From BRH-c54 sp036567945 (GTDB lineage Bacteria > Bacteroidota > Bacteroidia > Flavobacteriales_E > Vicingaceae): a stretch of DNA of 9,127 bases. The stretch covers positions 1 through 9,127 of the forward strand of contig DATCTM010000077.1 of assembly GCA_036567945.1 (NCBI GenBank). Reading direction: 5' to 3'. How positions within the stretch are numbered: the first letter of the stretch is position 1; each line of letters opens with the position of its first letter. This document shows positions 1 to 6,412 of the stretch, piece by piece. A program made the translations under genes and the position numbers. The notes under the pieces were generated by a model. It did no database searches, had not been told where the DNA came from, and saw only the letters and a list, made by a program, of their open reading frames with translations.

Positions 1-271
1 AAAATTCCCGGGATTGGCTGCTTATAGTGCCTCAAAAGCTGCTTTAGCCAATCTAACCGAATGCTTGGCAGAAGAATATAAAGGTAAAAATGTATTTGTA
101 AACTGCTTGGCATTAGGCTCGGTGCAGACAGAAATGCTTAATAATGCTTTCCCTGGTTTTAAAGCACAAACTACTGCGGAAGAAATGGCTAAATTTATTT
201 TTGATTTTGCTACTCAACAACCTGTTCTCATCAACGGAAAAGTTATTCCTGTTTCAATGGATACTCCTTGA
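1..271 (+). CDS. Short-chain dehydrogenase/reductase (SDR), C-terminal fragment
   Basis: The gene enters from the left edge; the first whole codon is at base 2 and the stop is TGA at 269-271, leaving 89 residues of a protein normally near 230-250. The fragment opens KFPGLAAYSASKAALANL, which contains the SDR catalytic signature YxxxK (YSASK) followed by the usual helix. Next comes NVFVNCLALGSVQTEM, corresponding to the strand and the loop after the active site (often PGxxxT in SDRs; here LGSVQTEM). The NAD(P)-binding glycine motif lies outside the window. Classical SDRs are cytoplasmic NAD(P)(H)-dependent oxidoreductases, and the substrate cannot be read from this part. The TTG at 14 is internal and not a start. 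The gene converges on the next one with only 14 bases between stops; a run of seven T's at 276-282 follows, but the stem before it is poor. Confidence 0.9.
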   Translation, partial: KFPGLAAYSASKAALANLTECLAEEYKGKNVFVNCLALGSVQTEMLNNAFPGFKAQTTAEEMAKFIFDFATQQPVLINGKVIPVSMDTP

Positions 272-285
272 GAGGTTTTTTTATA

Positions 286-1800
286 TTAAAAGATTATTTT
301 ACAAAATCTAAATTCTTTATCTCTATGTCCATAAAGGATAAATTCATTCTCTTTAATGTTTAAATGAGTTAAAGGTTCTAAGACAAACTTATCCTTATCA
401 TTATCTTCATATAACAAGCCTCTCTTTATATCTCCTACTTCATTAATATTTATTAGTACAGGCACTGATTTTTCTGGATGAACAAACTTAACATCAGACT
501 TTCCTTTTTCAATAATATCAATATTATCAGGGTCATCATTATAAAAAATATTTAATTCATTTTCAGATTTATTAAAATTAACCAAATAAGATAAAAAACG
601 TCCTTTAACTCGGAAATTTAAATTTTCATAAGATTTTTTTGGTAGTCTCCGTATCCATTTTACTTCTCCATTTCCTAAAAAATTTACGATATAAATATCT
701 TTATAGCTTTTTTTATTCATCTTTGAATCACTATAGAATTCGAAATATTTTTTTTCTGCTATCGCAAAAAAACTGTTATCATTTTTCCTAAAAATCTGGT
801 TAAAAAATAAATTAGTAGCCCCCTTAGATTTCTCGTCATTTTCTTTTAGAAATTTAGCATCAAACTCTTTAGTTGAAATATCAGTTGCAATATCTTTATT
901 AAAATCTATTTCAAGAGTAAAGATACCATTCGAGGTACTTGTAACTCTGTTATCAGAATAGAAGCCTACAACTTTTATTTTATTTTCATCTATTTTATAA
1001 TAATAAGAAGAAATGGTTTTATCATTAGGATTTATATTATATAGTTTAAATTGTTTTTCCTTATATTTTTGAACTAATAAATTATATTTTTTATAATAGA
1101 TTAATCCTTTCTTATCTTCAACAACAGAATGCATCATAAACACATTTCCATTATTACCAATCTTATAAGAAGACCTATTAAACAAAAGGCCATCATAAGG
1201 TAGTTCATGAGTTTCTTCCCACAACAATTCTAATGAACTGTCAAAAACTTTAAACCCCCATTCATACCTTTCATAATAAGATGTATTTAATGGAGCATAA
1301 TAAAATAATATTTTTGATTTATCTTCTGACTGAGCAAATTTTATTTTAAAACTATAACCTTCATATACTCTTTCATCTATTAATTTATGATTATTAAGGA
1401 AATTACCTTCTTCATCAAAATAATAAGCATAAACCTTAATTAAATTATTTTCTTTATCTAATGTGTAATCAATGTAAACGGGTTTATTTTCTAATAAGAA
1501 AATTTTATTAGTATCGATAGAATAATGATCATTAATATCCTTAAGTGATATGTTTTGGGAATATATTAACTCCATTTGCATATTGTATTTCTCAAGAAAT
1601 GATTCTGTAGATGTTATTACTGAAGCCTTTTCTTCATTTCTAAGAAAATAATAATATTTACCATCTGTACCGATAAATTTGGTTGCAACATATTTATTTG
1701 AAAGCTTACCATATTGAGATCCACATTCTATATGTGGTTTGTTTTGAGATTTCAACAATAAAGAACAAATTAAAAATAATATCAATAGAATGTTTTTCAT
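286..1800 (-). CDS. Exported protein of unknown function, 504 aa
   Basis: An open frame of 504 codons starting at ATG (1800-1798). Residues 1-19 form a signal peptide (MKNILLILFLICSLLLKSQ) with likely cleavage near SQ/N; there is no proper lipobox and no type IX sorting domain at the C-terminus, which ends FRFCKIIF. The mature protein is rich in Lys, Asn, Tyr and Phe and built of short strand-like segments, for example FDSSLELLWEETHELPYD, VVGFYSDN and KDIYIVNFLGNGEVKWIRR. From memory, this order resembles a group of uncharacterised secreted Bacteroidota proteins with possible beta-propeller repeats; I could not check that. No catalytic motif is visible. The DNA is clearly more AT-rich than its neighbours: sampled 60-base lines hold 8-17 G/C against about 21 in recO. 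It follows a broken hydrolase gene and has its own promoter candidate, so it may be a replacement or acquired gene. Function is unknown. Confidence 0.85.
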   Translation of the reverse strand: MKNILLILFLICSLLLKSQNKPHIECGSQYGKLSNKYVATKFIGTDGKYYYFLRNEEKASVITSTESFLEKYNMQMELIYSQNISLKDINDHYSIDTNKIFLLENKPVYIDYTLDKENNLIKVYAYYFDEEGNFLNNHKLIDERVYEGYSFKIKFAQSEDKSKILFYYAPLNTSYYERYEWGFKVFDSSLELLWEETHELPYDGLLFNRSSYKIGNNGNVFMMHSVVEDKKGLIYYKKYNLLVQKYKEKQFKLYNINPNDKTISSYYYKIDENKIKVVGFYSDNRVTSTSNGIFTLEIDFNKDIATDISTKEFDAKFLKENDEKSKGATNLFFNQIFRKNDNSFFAIAEKKYFEFYSDSKMNKKSYKDIYIVNFLGNGEVKWIRRLPKKSYENLNFRVKGRFLSYLVNFNKSENELNIFYNDDPDNIDIIEKGKSDVKFVHPEKSVPVLININEVGDIKRGLLYEDNDKDKFVLEPLTHLNIKENEFILYGHRDKEFRFCKIIF

Positions 1801-1838
1801 GATAAGTTAACTTTTTAAAGATTAAAATTAAATGATGT

Positions 1839-1846
1839 CAAAAATA
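1839..1846 (-). promoter_or_regulatory. Candidate -7 box for the 504-aa gene
   Basis: The minus strand reads TATTTTTG, an exact match to the Bacteroidota -7 consensus TAnnTTTG, placed 38 bases before the ATG at 1800. The -33 side is weak: TTAG lies 17 bases upstream rather than TTTG. If used, transcription would begin near 1832 and give a leader of about 30 nt. The box lies between the hydrolase stub and the gene, so the gene need not depend on readthrough from recO. Confidence 0.45.
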
Positions 1847-1850
1847 GGTA

Positions 1851-1922
1851 TTAATCTTTTAAACTAAGGTATTCAAGGATTCTTTCATCTGCACCAAGAC
1901 CACTTATACCGTAAATCTTCAT
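1851..1922 (-). pseudogene. Truncated alpha/beta hydrolase, N-terminal stub (23 codons)
   Basis: A short frame starts with ATG at 1922-1920, 13 bases after the recO stop, and ends with TAA at 1853-1851. It begins MKIYGISGLGADERI and continues LEYLSLKD. The first strand plus SGLGADER is the oxyanion-loop start (compare HGxG) of a Bacteroidota alpha/beta hydrolase family whose members run to roughly 200-250 residues. Nothing resembling the following strand, the GxSxG nucleophile elbow or the catalytic His is seen after the stop in any frame before the next gene at 1800. I infer that the rest was deleted or replaced. The operon-like spacing after recO suggests the intact gene was once the next in the porZ-recO transcript. 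The family match is recognised from memory over a short stretch, so it is good but not certain. Confidence 0.6.
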
Positions 1923-1935
1923 AATTTTAAATCAG

Positions 1936-2667
1936 TTAAACAAACAAGTCCTCTAACACCTCTTTCGTTTTTAAGGTATCAAAATTTACTGCGTGTATTT
2001 TATAATAATCCAATAAAGCTTGTAATAGGTTTGCTCTTAATTTATTATTGATAACAGTATTTTCAATTTCCTGATAATGGTGTTGAATAATTCCCAACAC
2101 TATTTGCGAGGCTTCTGAATCTATATATGCAGGATGAAAAGGCTTTATAGGTAAAAACACACCTTCTTGCAAATCGAAATATTTATTTTCTGCATTTAGT
2201 TTGGTGTTTACTTGTGGTGGAAATCCTAAATATTTGGCAAAAAGTGTTAAAAAATAAATATAAAAATTAGCGTAATTTTTTTCGGTTACATCCAACACCT
2301 GAACACTATGATATAAAAAATGAAACAAATCGCTATTGGTTTCCTCCTCTCTAATGGTTTTATAAATAACCTCAGCAATAAAAAAAGCAATACTGCCTTT
2401 ATAAACGTTAAAAGGAATATCCCGAAAAGGAACATCTAGCTTAATGTCTTTAAGTTGTTGTAACCCTTTATTTTCTTTGTGATAAGCATTTACATCAACT
2501 AGTGACAGAGGTTGTAAATAGGCAAATTTATTAGCTGATTTTTTACTTCTTACTCCATTAATAATATAAGACTGCAATCCGAATTTTTCAGTATAAATTT
2601 TGGCAATAATACTTTTTTCGCCATACTTAAACTGATGAATTACTATTCCTTTAGTGGTGTGGAGCAT
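1936..2667 (-). CDS. recO: DNA repair protein RecO
   Basis: RecO works with RecF and RecR to load RecA onto SSB-coated single-stranded DNA in gap repair, and it also anneals complementary strands; it acts in the cytoplasm. The 243-residue protein has the usual length. Its N-terminal OB-fold (about 1-80) opens MLHTTKGIVIHQFKYGEKSI and continues with TEKFGLQSYIINGVRSKKS, the typical RecO start. The helical C-terminal domain contains SIAFFIAEVIYKTIREEE (about 92-109) and YLGFPPQ (146-152). There is no cysteine anywhere, so the zinc knuckle found in some RecO proteins is absent. The ATG at 2667 has no Shine-Dalgarno sequence, as is normal in this phylum. It lies 53 bases after porZ on the same strand and is probably co-transcribed with it. 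Confidence 0.95.
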   Translation of the reverse strand: MLHTTKGIVIHQFKYGEKSIIAKIYTEKFGLQSYIINGVRSKKSANKFAYLQPLSLVDVNAYHKENKGLQQLKDIKLDVPFRDIPFNVYKGSIAFFIAEVIYKTIREEETNSDLFHFLYHSVQVLDVTEKNYANFYIYFLTLFAKYLGFPPQVNTKLNAENKYFDLQEGVFLPIKPFHPAYIDSEASQIVLGIIQHHYQEIENTVINNKLRANLLQALLDYYKIHAVNFDTLKTKEVLEDLFV

Positions 2668-2678
2668 ATGGGTTTAAA

Positions 2679-2719
2679 GTTATTTGTTATTTGTAAAACT
2701 TCGGTCTTCCGGCTTCTGA
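2679..2719. repeat. Two blocks of heptamer tandem repeats in the porZ-recO spacer
   Basis: On the plus strand, GTTATTT is repeated twice at 2679-2692. Three imperfect 7-base units follow at 2699-2719: CTTCGGT, CTTCCGG and CTTCTGA (consensus CTTCnGn). Together they fill most of the 53 bases between the porZ stop and the recO start. The second block also allows a small GGTC/GACC stem reaching into the porZ stop. The repeats are plain in the sequence; any role is unknown. Confidence 0.6.
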
Positions 2720-2720
2720 C

Positions 2721-5030
2721 CTAATTAAGTATAAGAATTTTTCCGGCTTTTTTCTGGCTACCATCTTCGCTATTAGCAAAAACCATATAAACACCCGATT
2801 TTACTCGTTCTCCATTAATGTTTTTACCATCCCAAATTGCTTGTCCACCCAACGAAGTAGTTTCATAAACAATGTTACCTTCAATATCTGTAATTTTCAC
2901 ATTTGAATTTACCACCATTCCTCTAATGGCTATTGTTCCATTAAAGTCAGGTTTTACAGGGTTAGGATAAACAAATAATTCATATTCATCTAAAGCTTCG
3001 GTTGCAGTACTTTTATAAGAAAGTAAGCCTTTACTCGTTGCAAAAAAAACTTCTCCAGTAGTGTGATTAATGGTTATATCTAAAATATGATTAGAAAAAA
3101 GCGGACTATTATCTTCAGTAAAATGAAAAACCTCTTCTGTACCGTCAGCACTCATTAAAAATACTCCGGAATTTTGTGTACCAAACCACTTTCTATCAGC
3201 TCCATCTACAGCTATTGCTGTTACAGATTCTGTTCCTAACAATATTTCTACATTTCCGTCTTGCTCTACAAAAATTTGATTGGCAGTAACTTCTCCATCA
3301 AAAACAGCATCAGGAGAGAATATTACAGCAACACCTTCATCTGTTCCCAACCAAATTTTTCCATCTAAATCTTGTTCAATACAATAAATATTTGTTCCTG
3401 GAATATTTCCCGTATTAGAACTTCCACCCAAAGTAGTGACTCTATCATCAGCAGTAGTGTTAAATGTTTTATTTTCATCAAAAATTGTTATATGTTTATT
3501 AATAGGATCAACTATCCATTTATAATCATTTCTATCTACCAAAGCACTAGAAAAATATTTTCCTGAACTACCTGTAAAAGCATAACTATGCCAATTATTA
3601 TCGGCTGTTTTTACATGTAATACTTTATTATTATTGGGAAATGAACTTGTCACCCACAAATTATCATCACTATCAAAATTTAAGGTTCCTACTTGAGTTG
3701 GTCCAAAAAACACACTGTCTAATGGGGAATTTCTGGCATTATATACTTTAGTAACTTGGTCGTTATTTAATTCTATTAACCCATTAGACCATGAACCTAC
3801 AAATACATTATCAATATTTTTTGGATGAATAGCAACAGCAACAAGTCCGGCCAAAATACCACCTTCCGGGTTTTGTATAGTTTGCGGAAATTTTACCCAA
3901 GTTCCTTCTTTTCTATGATTAATATTATTCTGACTTACCTGATTAACAAATCCACCGGAAACCATCCATAAATTATCATCTCGCATGTCTAATGCATAAG
4001 AAGTTGATGTGGAAGGGCCATCAGGAGTTATAAATTCAACAGCATTACTTGGTGTAACTTTTACTAATCCTTTAAAATTATCGGCAAACCAAAGATTGGC
4101 AGATGCATCAAGTGTTACTTCATTAGAAACGCTAGAAACTCCGTTATAAGTAAAAATTTCTCTCAGAGTCATTAAATTTTCATCAAAAATCTCTGTAGAA
4201 TATAATTTATTAACTGCTAATCTGTTGCTCGATAATACCTGTAAATTCTCTACATCCTGACCTGTTGCAGAAAAATGTTGCCATACTCCGTTAAAATTAA
4301 AAAATATGGTATCTCCTAAACTAACAGCTGCATCATTAGCAGCAAACAACATGTTGGAAAAATACACGATACTACTGAACTTTCTATTTCCTAAATCAGG
4401 TAAAAAACTCCAATTATTAAAATTGGATAAGTTAGGGTTGTTAAAATCTGCGAAGAAAACACCATCATCCGAAGCAGCATAAATGTATTGATTATCCATA
4501 GTTACTGCATGTGTAACCATGTCTGCTCCCAAAGCACCATAAAAATAAGTATCGGCAACTTCTTTTCTATCTGTATCTAACACCACAATTCCAAAATCGG
4601 TAGAAAGATAAGCGTATTGATTTTTTAAATAAATATGATTGATTTTTTTTGAACCCATTATACCACTCATGGTAATAAACGGTATGTTAGTAATGGTATT
4701 TTCGGCATCTAAAATATCAATATTTCCATTTTGATAACTAATAATTACTCGTTGATTGTAAGGATTATATTTGATTTTGCTCAGCCCTATATCCGATAAT
4801 CCATTCACTAAATTTAATCGTTCAACACTATTGTCAGATTGAGAATAGATAAATACAGCTGAACCAGTAGCACAATGCACTTTTTGGTTGCCGTAGCTAA
4901 CCGAAACAGCATCGCTATAAGGTAAATGATCTCGCCAAGAGCCAATAGGAATATCTTGAGCCTTAAGGTCAATAAAAAGCAACAGGCTAACTGCTAGAAT
5001 AAGTAACTTTTTAACGGTATTAAAAAACAT
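2721..5030 (-). CDS. porZ: PorZ-like type IX secretion protein, propeller plus sorting domain
   Basis: PorZ is a cell-surface part of the type IX secretion attachment complex (with PorU, PorV and PorQ); in Porphyromonas gingivalis it helps hand anionic LPS to the sortase PorU. The 769-residue product begins with a signal peptide (about 1-25, ending LKAQ/D). It then reads IPIGSWRDHLPYSDAVSVSY, typical of PorZ-family N-termini. Many short blade repeats of the two-component-regulator propeller type follow, for example NLWFADNFKGLVKV, DNLWMVSGGFVNQV, KIWLGTDEGVAVI and RKWFGTQNSGVFLM. The last 89 residues (from about 681) form a type A sorting domain with YPNP at 688-691, then VKITDIEGNIVYE and SGVY near 745, ending KILILN. 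ATG 5030 is chosen because the signal peptide starts directly there. It leads a string with recO. No exact TAnnTTTG box was found upstream. The family call is firm; equivalence to P. gingivalis PorZ in LPS handling is inferred. Confidence 0.85.
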   Translation of the reverse strand: MFFNTVKKLLILAVSLLLFIDLKAQDIPIGSWRDHLPYSDAVSVSYGNQKVHCATGSAVFIYSQSDNSVERLNLVNGLSDIGLSKIKYNPYNQRVIISYQNGNIDILDAENTITNIPFITMSGIMGSKKINHIYLKNQYAYLSTDFGIVVLDTDRKEVADTYFYGALGADMVTHAVTMDNQYIYAASDDGVFFADFNNPNLSNFNNWSFLPDLGNRKFSSIVYFSNMLFAANDAAVSLGDTIFFNFNGVWQHFSATGQDVENLQVLSSNRLAVNKLYSTEIFDENLMTLREIFTYNGVSSVSNEVTLDASANLWFADNFKGLVKVTPSNAVEFITPDGPSTSTSYALDMRDDNLWMVSGGFVNQVSQNNINHRKEGTWVKFPQTIQNPEGGILAGLVAVAIHPKNIDNVFVGSWSNGLIELNNDQVTKVYNARNSPLDSVFFGPTQVGTLNFDSDDNLWVTSSFPNNNKVLHVKTADNNWHSYAFTGSSGKYFSSALVDRNDYKWIVDPINKHITIFDENKTFNTTADDRVTTLGGSSNTGNIPGTNIYCIEQDLDGKIWLGTDEGVAVIFSPDAVFDGEVTANQIFVEQDGNVEILLGTESVTAIAVDGADRKWFGTQNSGVFLMSADGTEEVFHFTEDNSPLFSNHILDITINHTTGEVFFATSKGLLSYKSTATEALDEYELFVYPNPVKPDFNGTIAIRGMVVNSNVKITDIEGNIVYETTSLGGQAIWDGKNINGERVKSGVYMVFANSEDGSQKKAGKILILN

Positions 5031-5107
5031 AGATGCTTTAACAGATTTGGAAAAACTTTATTGTGTAAAATTAATGAAAAAGTAACAAGATAAATGCAGT
5101 TAAAATG

Positions 5108-5120
5108 GATGTTGAACATC
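5108..5120. promoter_or_regulatory. Perfect palindrome in the porZ leader region
   Basis: GATGTTGAACATC has two perfect 6-base arms around one central base. It lies just beyond the intrinsic terminator and 78 bases before the porZ ATG, where an operator for porZ could sit. The symmetry is visible, but no regulator is identified and a 13-base palindrome can occur by chance. Confidence 0.25.
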
Positions 5121-5128
5121 ATTAAAAT

Positions 5129-5213
5129 TAAAAACCCCTTTACTTCTTTCGAAATAAAGGGGAATTTGATAAGAAAAAGGTAACATGAATAACTTTCAAA
5201 AGCAGATATCCAT
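5129..5213 (-). ncRNA. Candidate small RNA of about 85 nt
   Basis: This call rests on a promoter-like and a terminator-like element facing the same way at a short distance. The proposed start is the A at 5213, 12 bases after the first base of the CGTCTA element at 5225-5220; the end is in the U-run of the terminator at 5134-5130. The first 50 or so bases look unstructured and pyrimidine-rich (a segment reads UUACCUUUUUCUUAUC), followed by the 12-bp terminator hairpin. Some regulatory RNAs share this plan: a single-stranded seed region and a terminator. Short reading frames inside it (such as a 5-codon MDICF) resemble nothing. The alternative is that it is the 5' leader of porZ, with the terminator acting as an attenuator. 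Expression is inferred, not shown. Confidence 0.5.
5130..5162 (-). terminator. Strong intrinsic terminator upstream of porZ
   Basis: Read on the minus strand, CCCCUUUAUUUC pairs with GAAGUAAAGGGG over 12 bp (one U-G wobble), closed by a GAAA tetraloop with a C-G closing pair, and is followed by UUUUU and then AAUUUU. On the plus strand the hairpin is followed by AATTTG rather than a U-run, so it points left. No protein gene lies immediately upstream on the minus strand: trxB is divergent. That is why a small RNA or an attenuated porZ leader is proposed. Confidence 0.85.
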
Positions 5214-5219
5214 AACACA

Positions 5220-5250
5220 TAGACGTATTGAAAAATAAATTGGTTGCCTC
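5220..5250 (-). promoter_or_regulatory. ECF sigma-factor-type promoter
   Basis: On the minus strand GAGGCAACC (5250-5242) is followed by a 16-base AT-rich spacer and then CGTCTA (5225-5220). An AAC-bearing -35 element and a CGTC -10 element 16-17 bases apart are the general signature of extracytoplasmic-function sigma promoters, and these GC-rich blocks stand out in an otherwise AT-rich spacer. The direction is leftward, toward the terminator and porZ. A weaker housekeeping-type pair (TTG at 5282-5280, 17 bases, TATTTTTT at 5262-5255) lies just upstream and could add basal transcription. The ECF factor concerned is not encoded here. Confidence 0.6.
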
Positions 5251-5353
5251 AATAAAAAAATAGTTAAGCTATTGTTTTACAAGTTCTATCTATTTGATAT
5301 TAATAGTTTATCCAAAAAAGTTTTTTTTTATTCTTTTTTAATCTTAAGAATGA

Positions 5354-5361
5354 TAATTTTG
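5354..5361 (+). promoter_or_regulatory. trxB: -7 box of the trxB promoter
   Basis: TAATTTTG matches the Bacteroidota -7 consensus TAnnTTTG exactly and lies 30 bases before the trxB ATG, giving a short leader of about 25 nt. No TTTG-like -33 element is seen at the right distance; instead there are long T and A tracts (5315-5339) that may act as bent or UP-like DNA. Confidence 0.55.
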
Positions 5362-5391
5362 GGCGGAAACAAAAATATACAATATCAAGAT

Positions 5392-6339
5392 ATGTCAGAA
5401 GCAATAGAAAAAATCAAATGCCTTATTATAGGCTCAGGTCCTGCGGGATATACTGCTGCAATTTATGCTGCAAGAGCAAACTTAAAACCTGTAATGTATA
5501 TGGGAATGCAACCGGGTGGTCAGCTTACTACAACCAACGAAGTAGAAAATTTCCCAGGTTACCCAGATGGAGTTACCGGACCTGAAATGATGATTCAATT
5601 GCAAAAACAAGCCGAAAGATTTGAAACAGATGTACGCACAGGTTGGGTTACTAGAGTAGATTTTTCAGGATATCCGCATAAAGTTTGGGTAGATGACACC
5701 AAAGAATTGCATTGCGATACCGTAATTATTGCTACGGGAGCATCTGCAAAATATTTAGGAATACCTTCAGAGCAAAAATATTTAGCAGCAGGCGGTGGCG
5801 TTTCTGCATGTGCTGTTTGTGATGGGTTTTTCTATAGAAACCAAGAAACAGTAATAGTTGGAGCAGGAGATTCTGCTTGTGAAGAAGCTCATTATTTATC
5901 CAACATTTGTAAAAAAGTTACCATGTTGGTAAGAAGCGAAAAATTCCGTGCTTCAAAAATTATGGAAGAACGCGTAAAGAGAACAGCAAACATTGAAATT
6001 CTTTACAATACAGAAACTGTTGAAGTTTTAGGGGAAAATGATTTGGTTACAGGTGTTAAAGTAAAAAATACCAAAACTAATGAGGAAAAAGTGATTCCTT
6101 GTACAGGTTTTTTCTTAGCTATCGGACATAAGCCAAATACAGATGTATTCAAACCTTATTTAGAAATGGATGAAGTAGGCTACATTAAAAATGTTCCGGG
6201 TTCATCTAGAACCAATGTTGAAGGTGTTTTTGTTTCAGGAGACGCTGCCGATAAAACTTATAGACAAGCTGTTACTGCCGCTGGAACAGGCTGTATGGCA
6301 GCTTTAGATGCAGAAAGATTTTTAGCATCAAAACATTAA
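5392..6339 (+). CDS. trxB: Thioredoxin-disulfide reductase TrxB
   Basis: A cytoplasmic FAD enzyme that reduces thioredoxin with NADPH. The ATG at 5392 (MSEAIEKIKCLIIG) gives 315 residues, the usual length. The open frame runs further upstream to a TTG at 5272, but those 40 codons are unlike any TrxB and contain the promoter. FAD-binding GSGPAG is at 14-19 and PGGQLTTTNEVENFPG at 41-56. The redox-active pair is CAVC at 140-143, followed by DG. The NAD(P)-domain motif GAGDSA is at 157-162, and the C-terminal FAD segment reads GVFVSGDAADKTYRQA (278-293) then TAAGTGCMAALDAERFL. The NADPH-discriminating motif, HRRxxFRA in E. coli, reads VRSEKFRA here (180-187), keeping two of the three arginines. 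It has its own promoter and terminator and so looks monocistronic. Confidence 0.95.
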   Translation: MSEAIEKIKCLIIGSGPAGYTAAIYAARANLKPVMYMGMQPGGQLTTTNEVENFPGYPDGVTGPEMMIQLQKQAERFETDVRTGWVTRVDFSGYPHKVWVDDTKELHCDTVIIATGASAKYLGIPSEQKYLAAGGGVSACAVCDGFFYRNQETVIVGAGDSACEEAHYLSNICKKVTMLVRSEKFRASKIMEERVKRTANIEILYNTETVEVLGENDLVTGVKVKNTKTNEEKVIPCTGFFLAIGHKPNTDVFKPYLEMDEVGYIKNVPGSSRTNVEGVFVSGDAADKTYRQAVTAAGTGCMAALDAERFLASKH

Positions 6340-6366
6340 TAAAAATTCATTTAATCTATACAGATA

Positions 6367-6408
6367 GCCACTAACACTAATAAATTTGTGTGTTAGTGGC
6401 TTTTTTTT
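6367..6408 (+). terminator. trxB intrinsic terminator
   Basis: GCCACTAACAC (6367-6377) pairs perfectly with GTGTTAGTGGC (6390-6400) around a 12-base loop and is followed by eight T's (6401-6408), 27 bases after the trxB stop. The minus-strand copy lacks a T-run after the stem, so it serves trxB; it may still hinder leftward transcripts from yraN, whose stop is only five bases away. Confidence 0.9.
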
Positions 6409-6412
6409 CTTG

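Noticed and set aside
263..282. Intrinsic terminator for the SDR gene
   Set aside because: There are seven T's, but the preceding bases form only a 3-bp stem; too weak to list as a terminator.
1814..1863. Imperfect AT-only inverted repeat (TTTAAAGATTAA and TTAATCTTTTAAA) as a terminator for recO
   Set aside because: The stem is weak and nearly all A/T, the loop is about 25 bases, and no U-run follows on the minus strand.
3372..3566. 64-codon plus-strand frame inside porZ
   Set aside because: Antisense shadow of a well-supported coding region with no sign of its own expression.
5100..5186. 28-codon minus-strand frame beginning MLPFSYQIPLYF, as a possible leader peptide
   Set aside because: It spans the terminator hairpin, has no run of regulatory codons of one amino acid and no recognisable similarity; an open frame this short is expected by chance.
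4994..5218. 74-codon minus-strand frame beginning MLWISAFESY, overlapping the start of porZ
   Set aside because: It reads through the intrinsic terminator and into porZ in another frame, starts within the predicted RNA, and resembles no protein family.
5260..5274. AATAG-TTAAG-CTATT hairpin upstream of the ECF-type promoter
   Set aside because: Five-base AT-rich arms are too short to separate from chance.
5272..5391. 40-codon N-terminal extension of TrxB from a TTG start
   Set aside because: The extension is unlike TrxB proteins, contains the -7 box TAATTTTG, and the ATG at 5392 gives the standard length and N-terminus.
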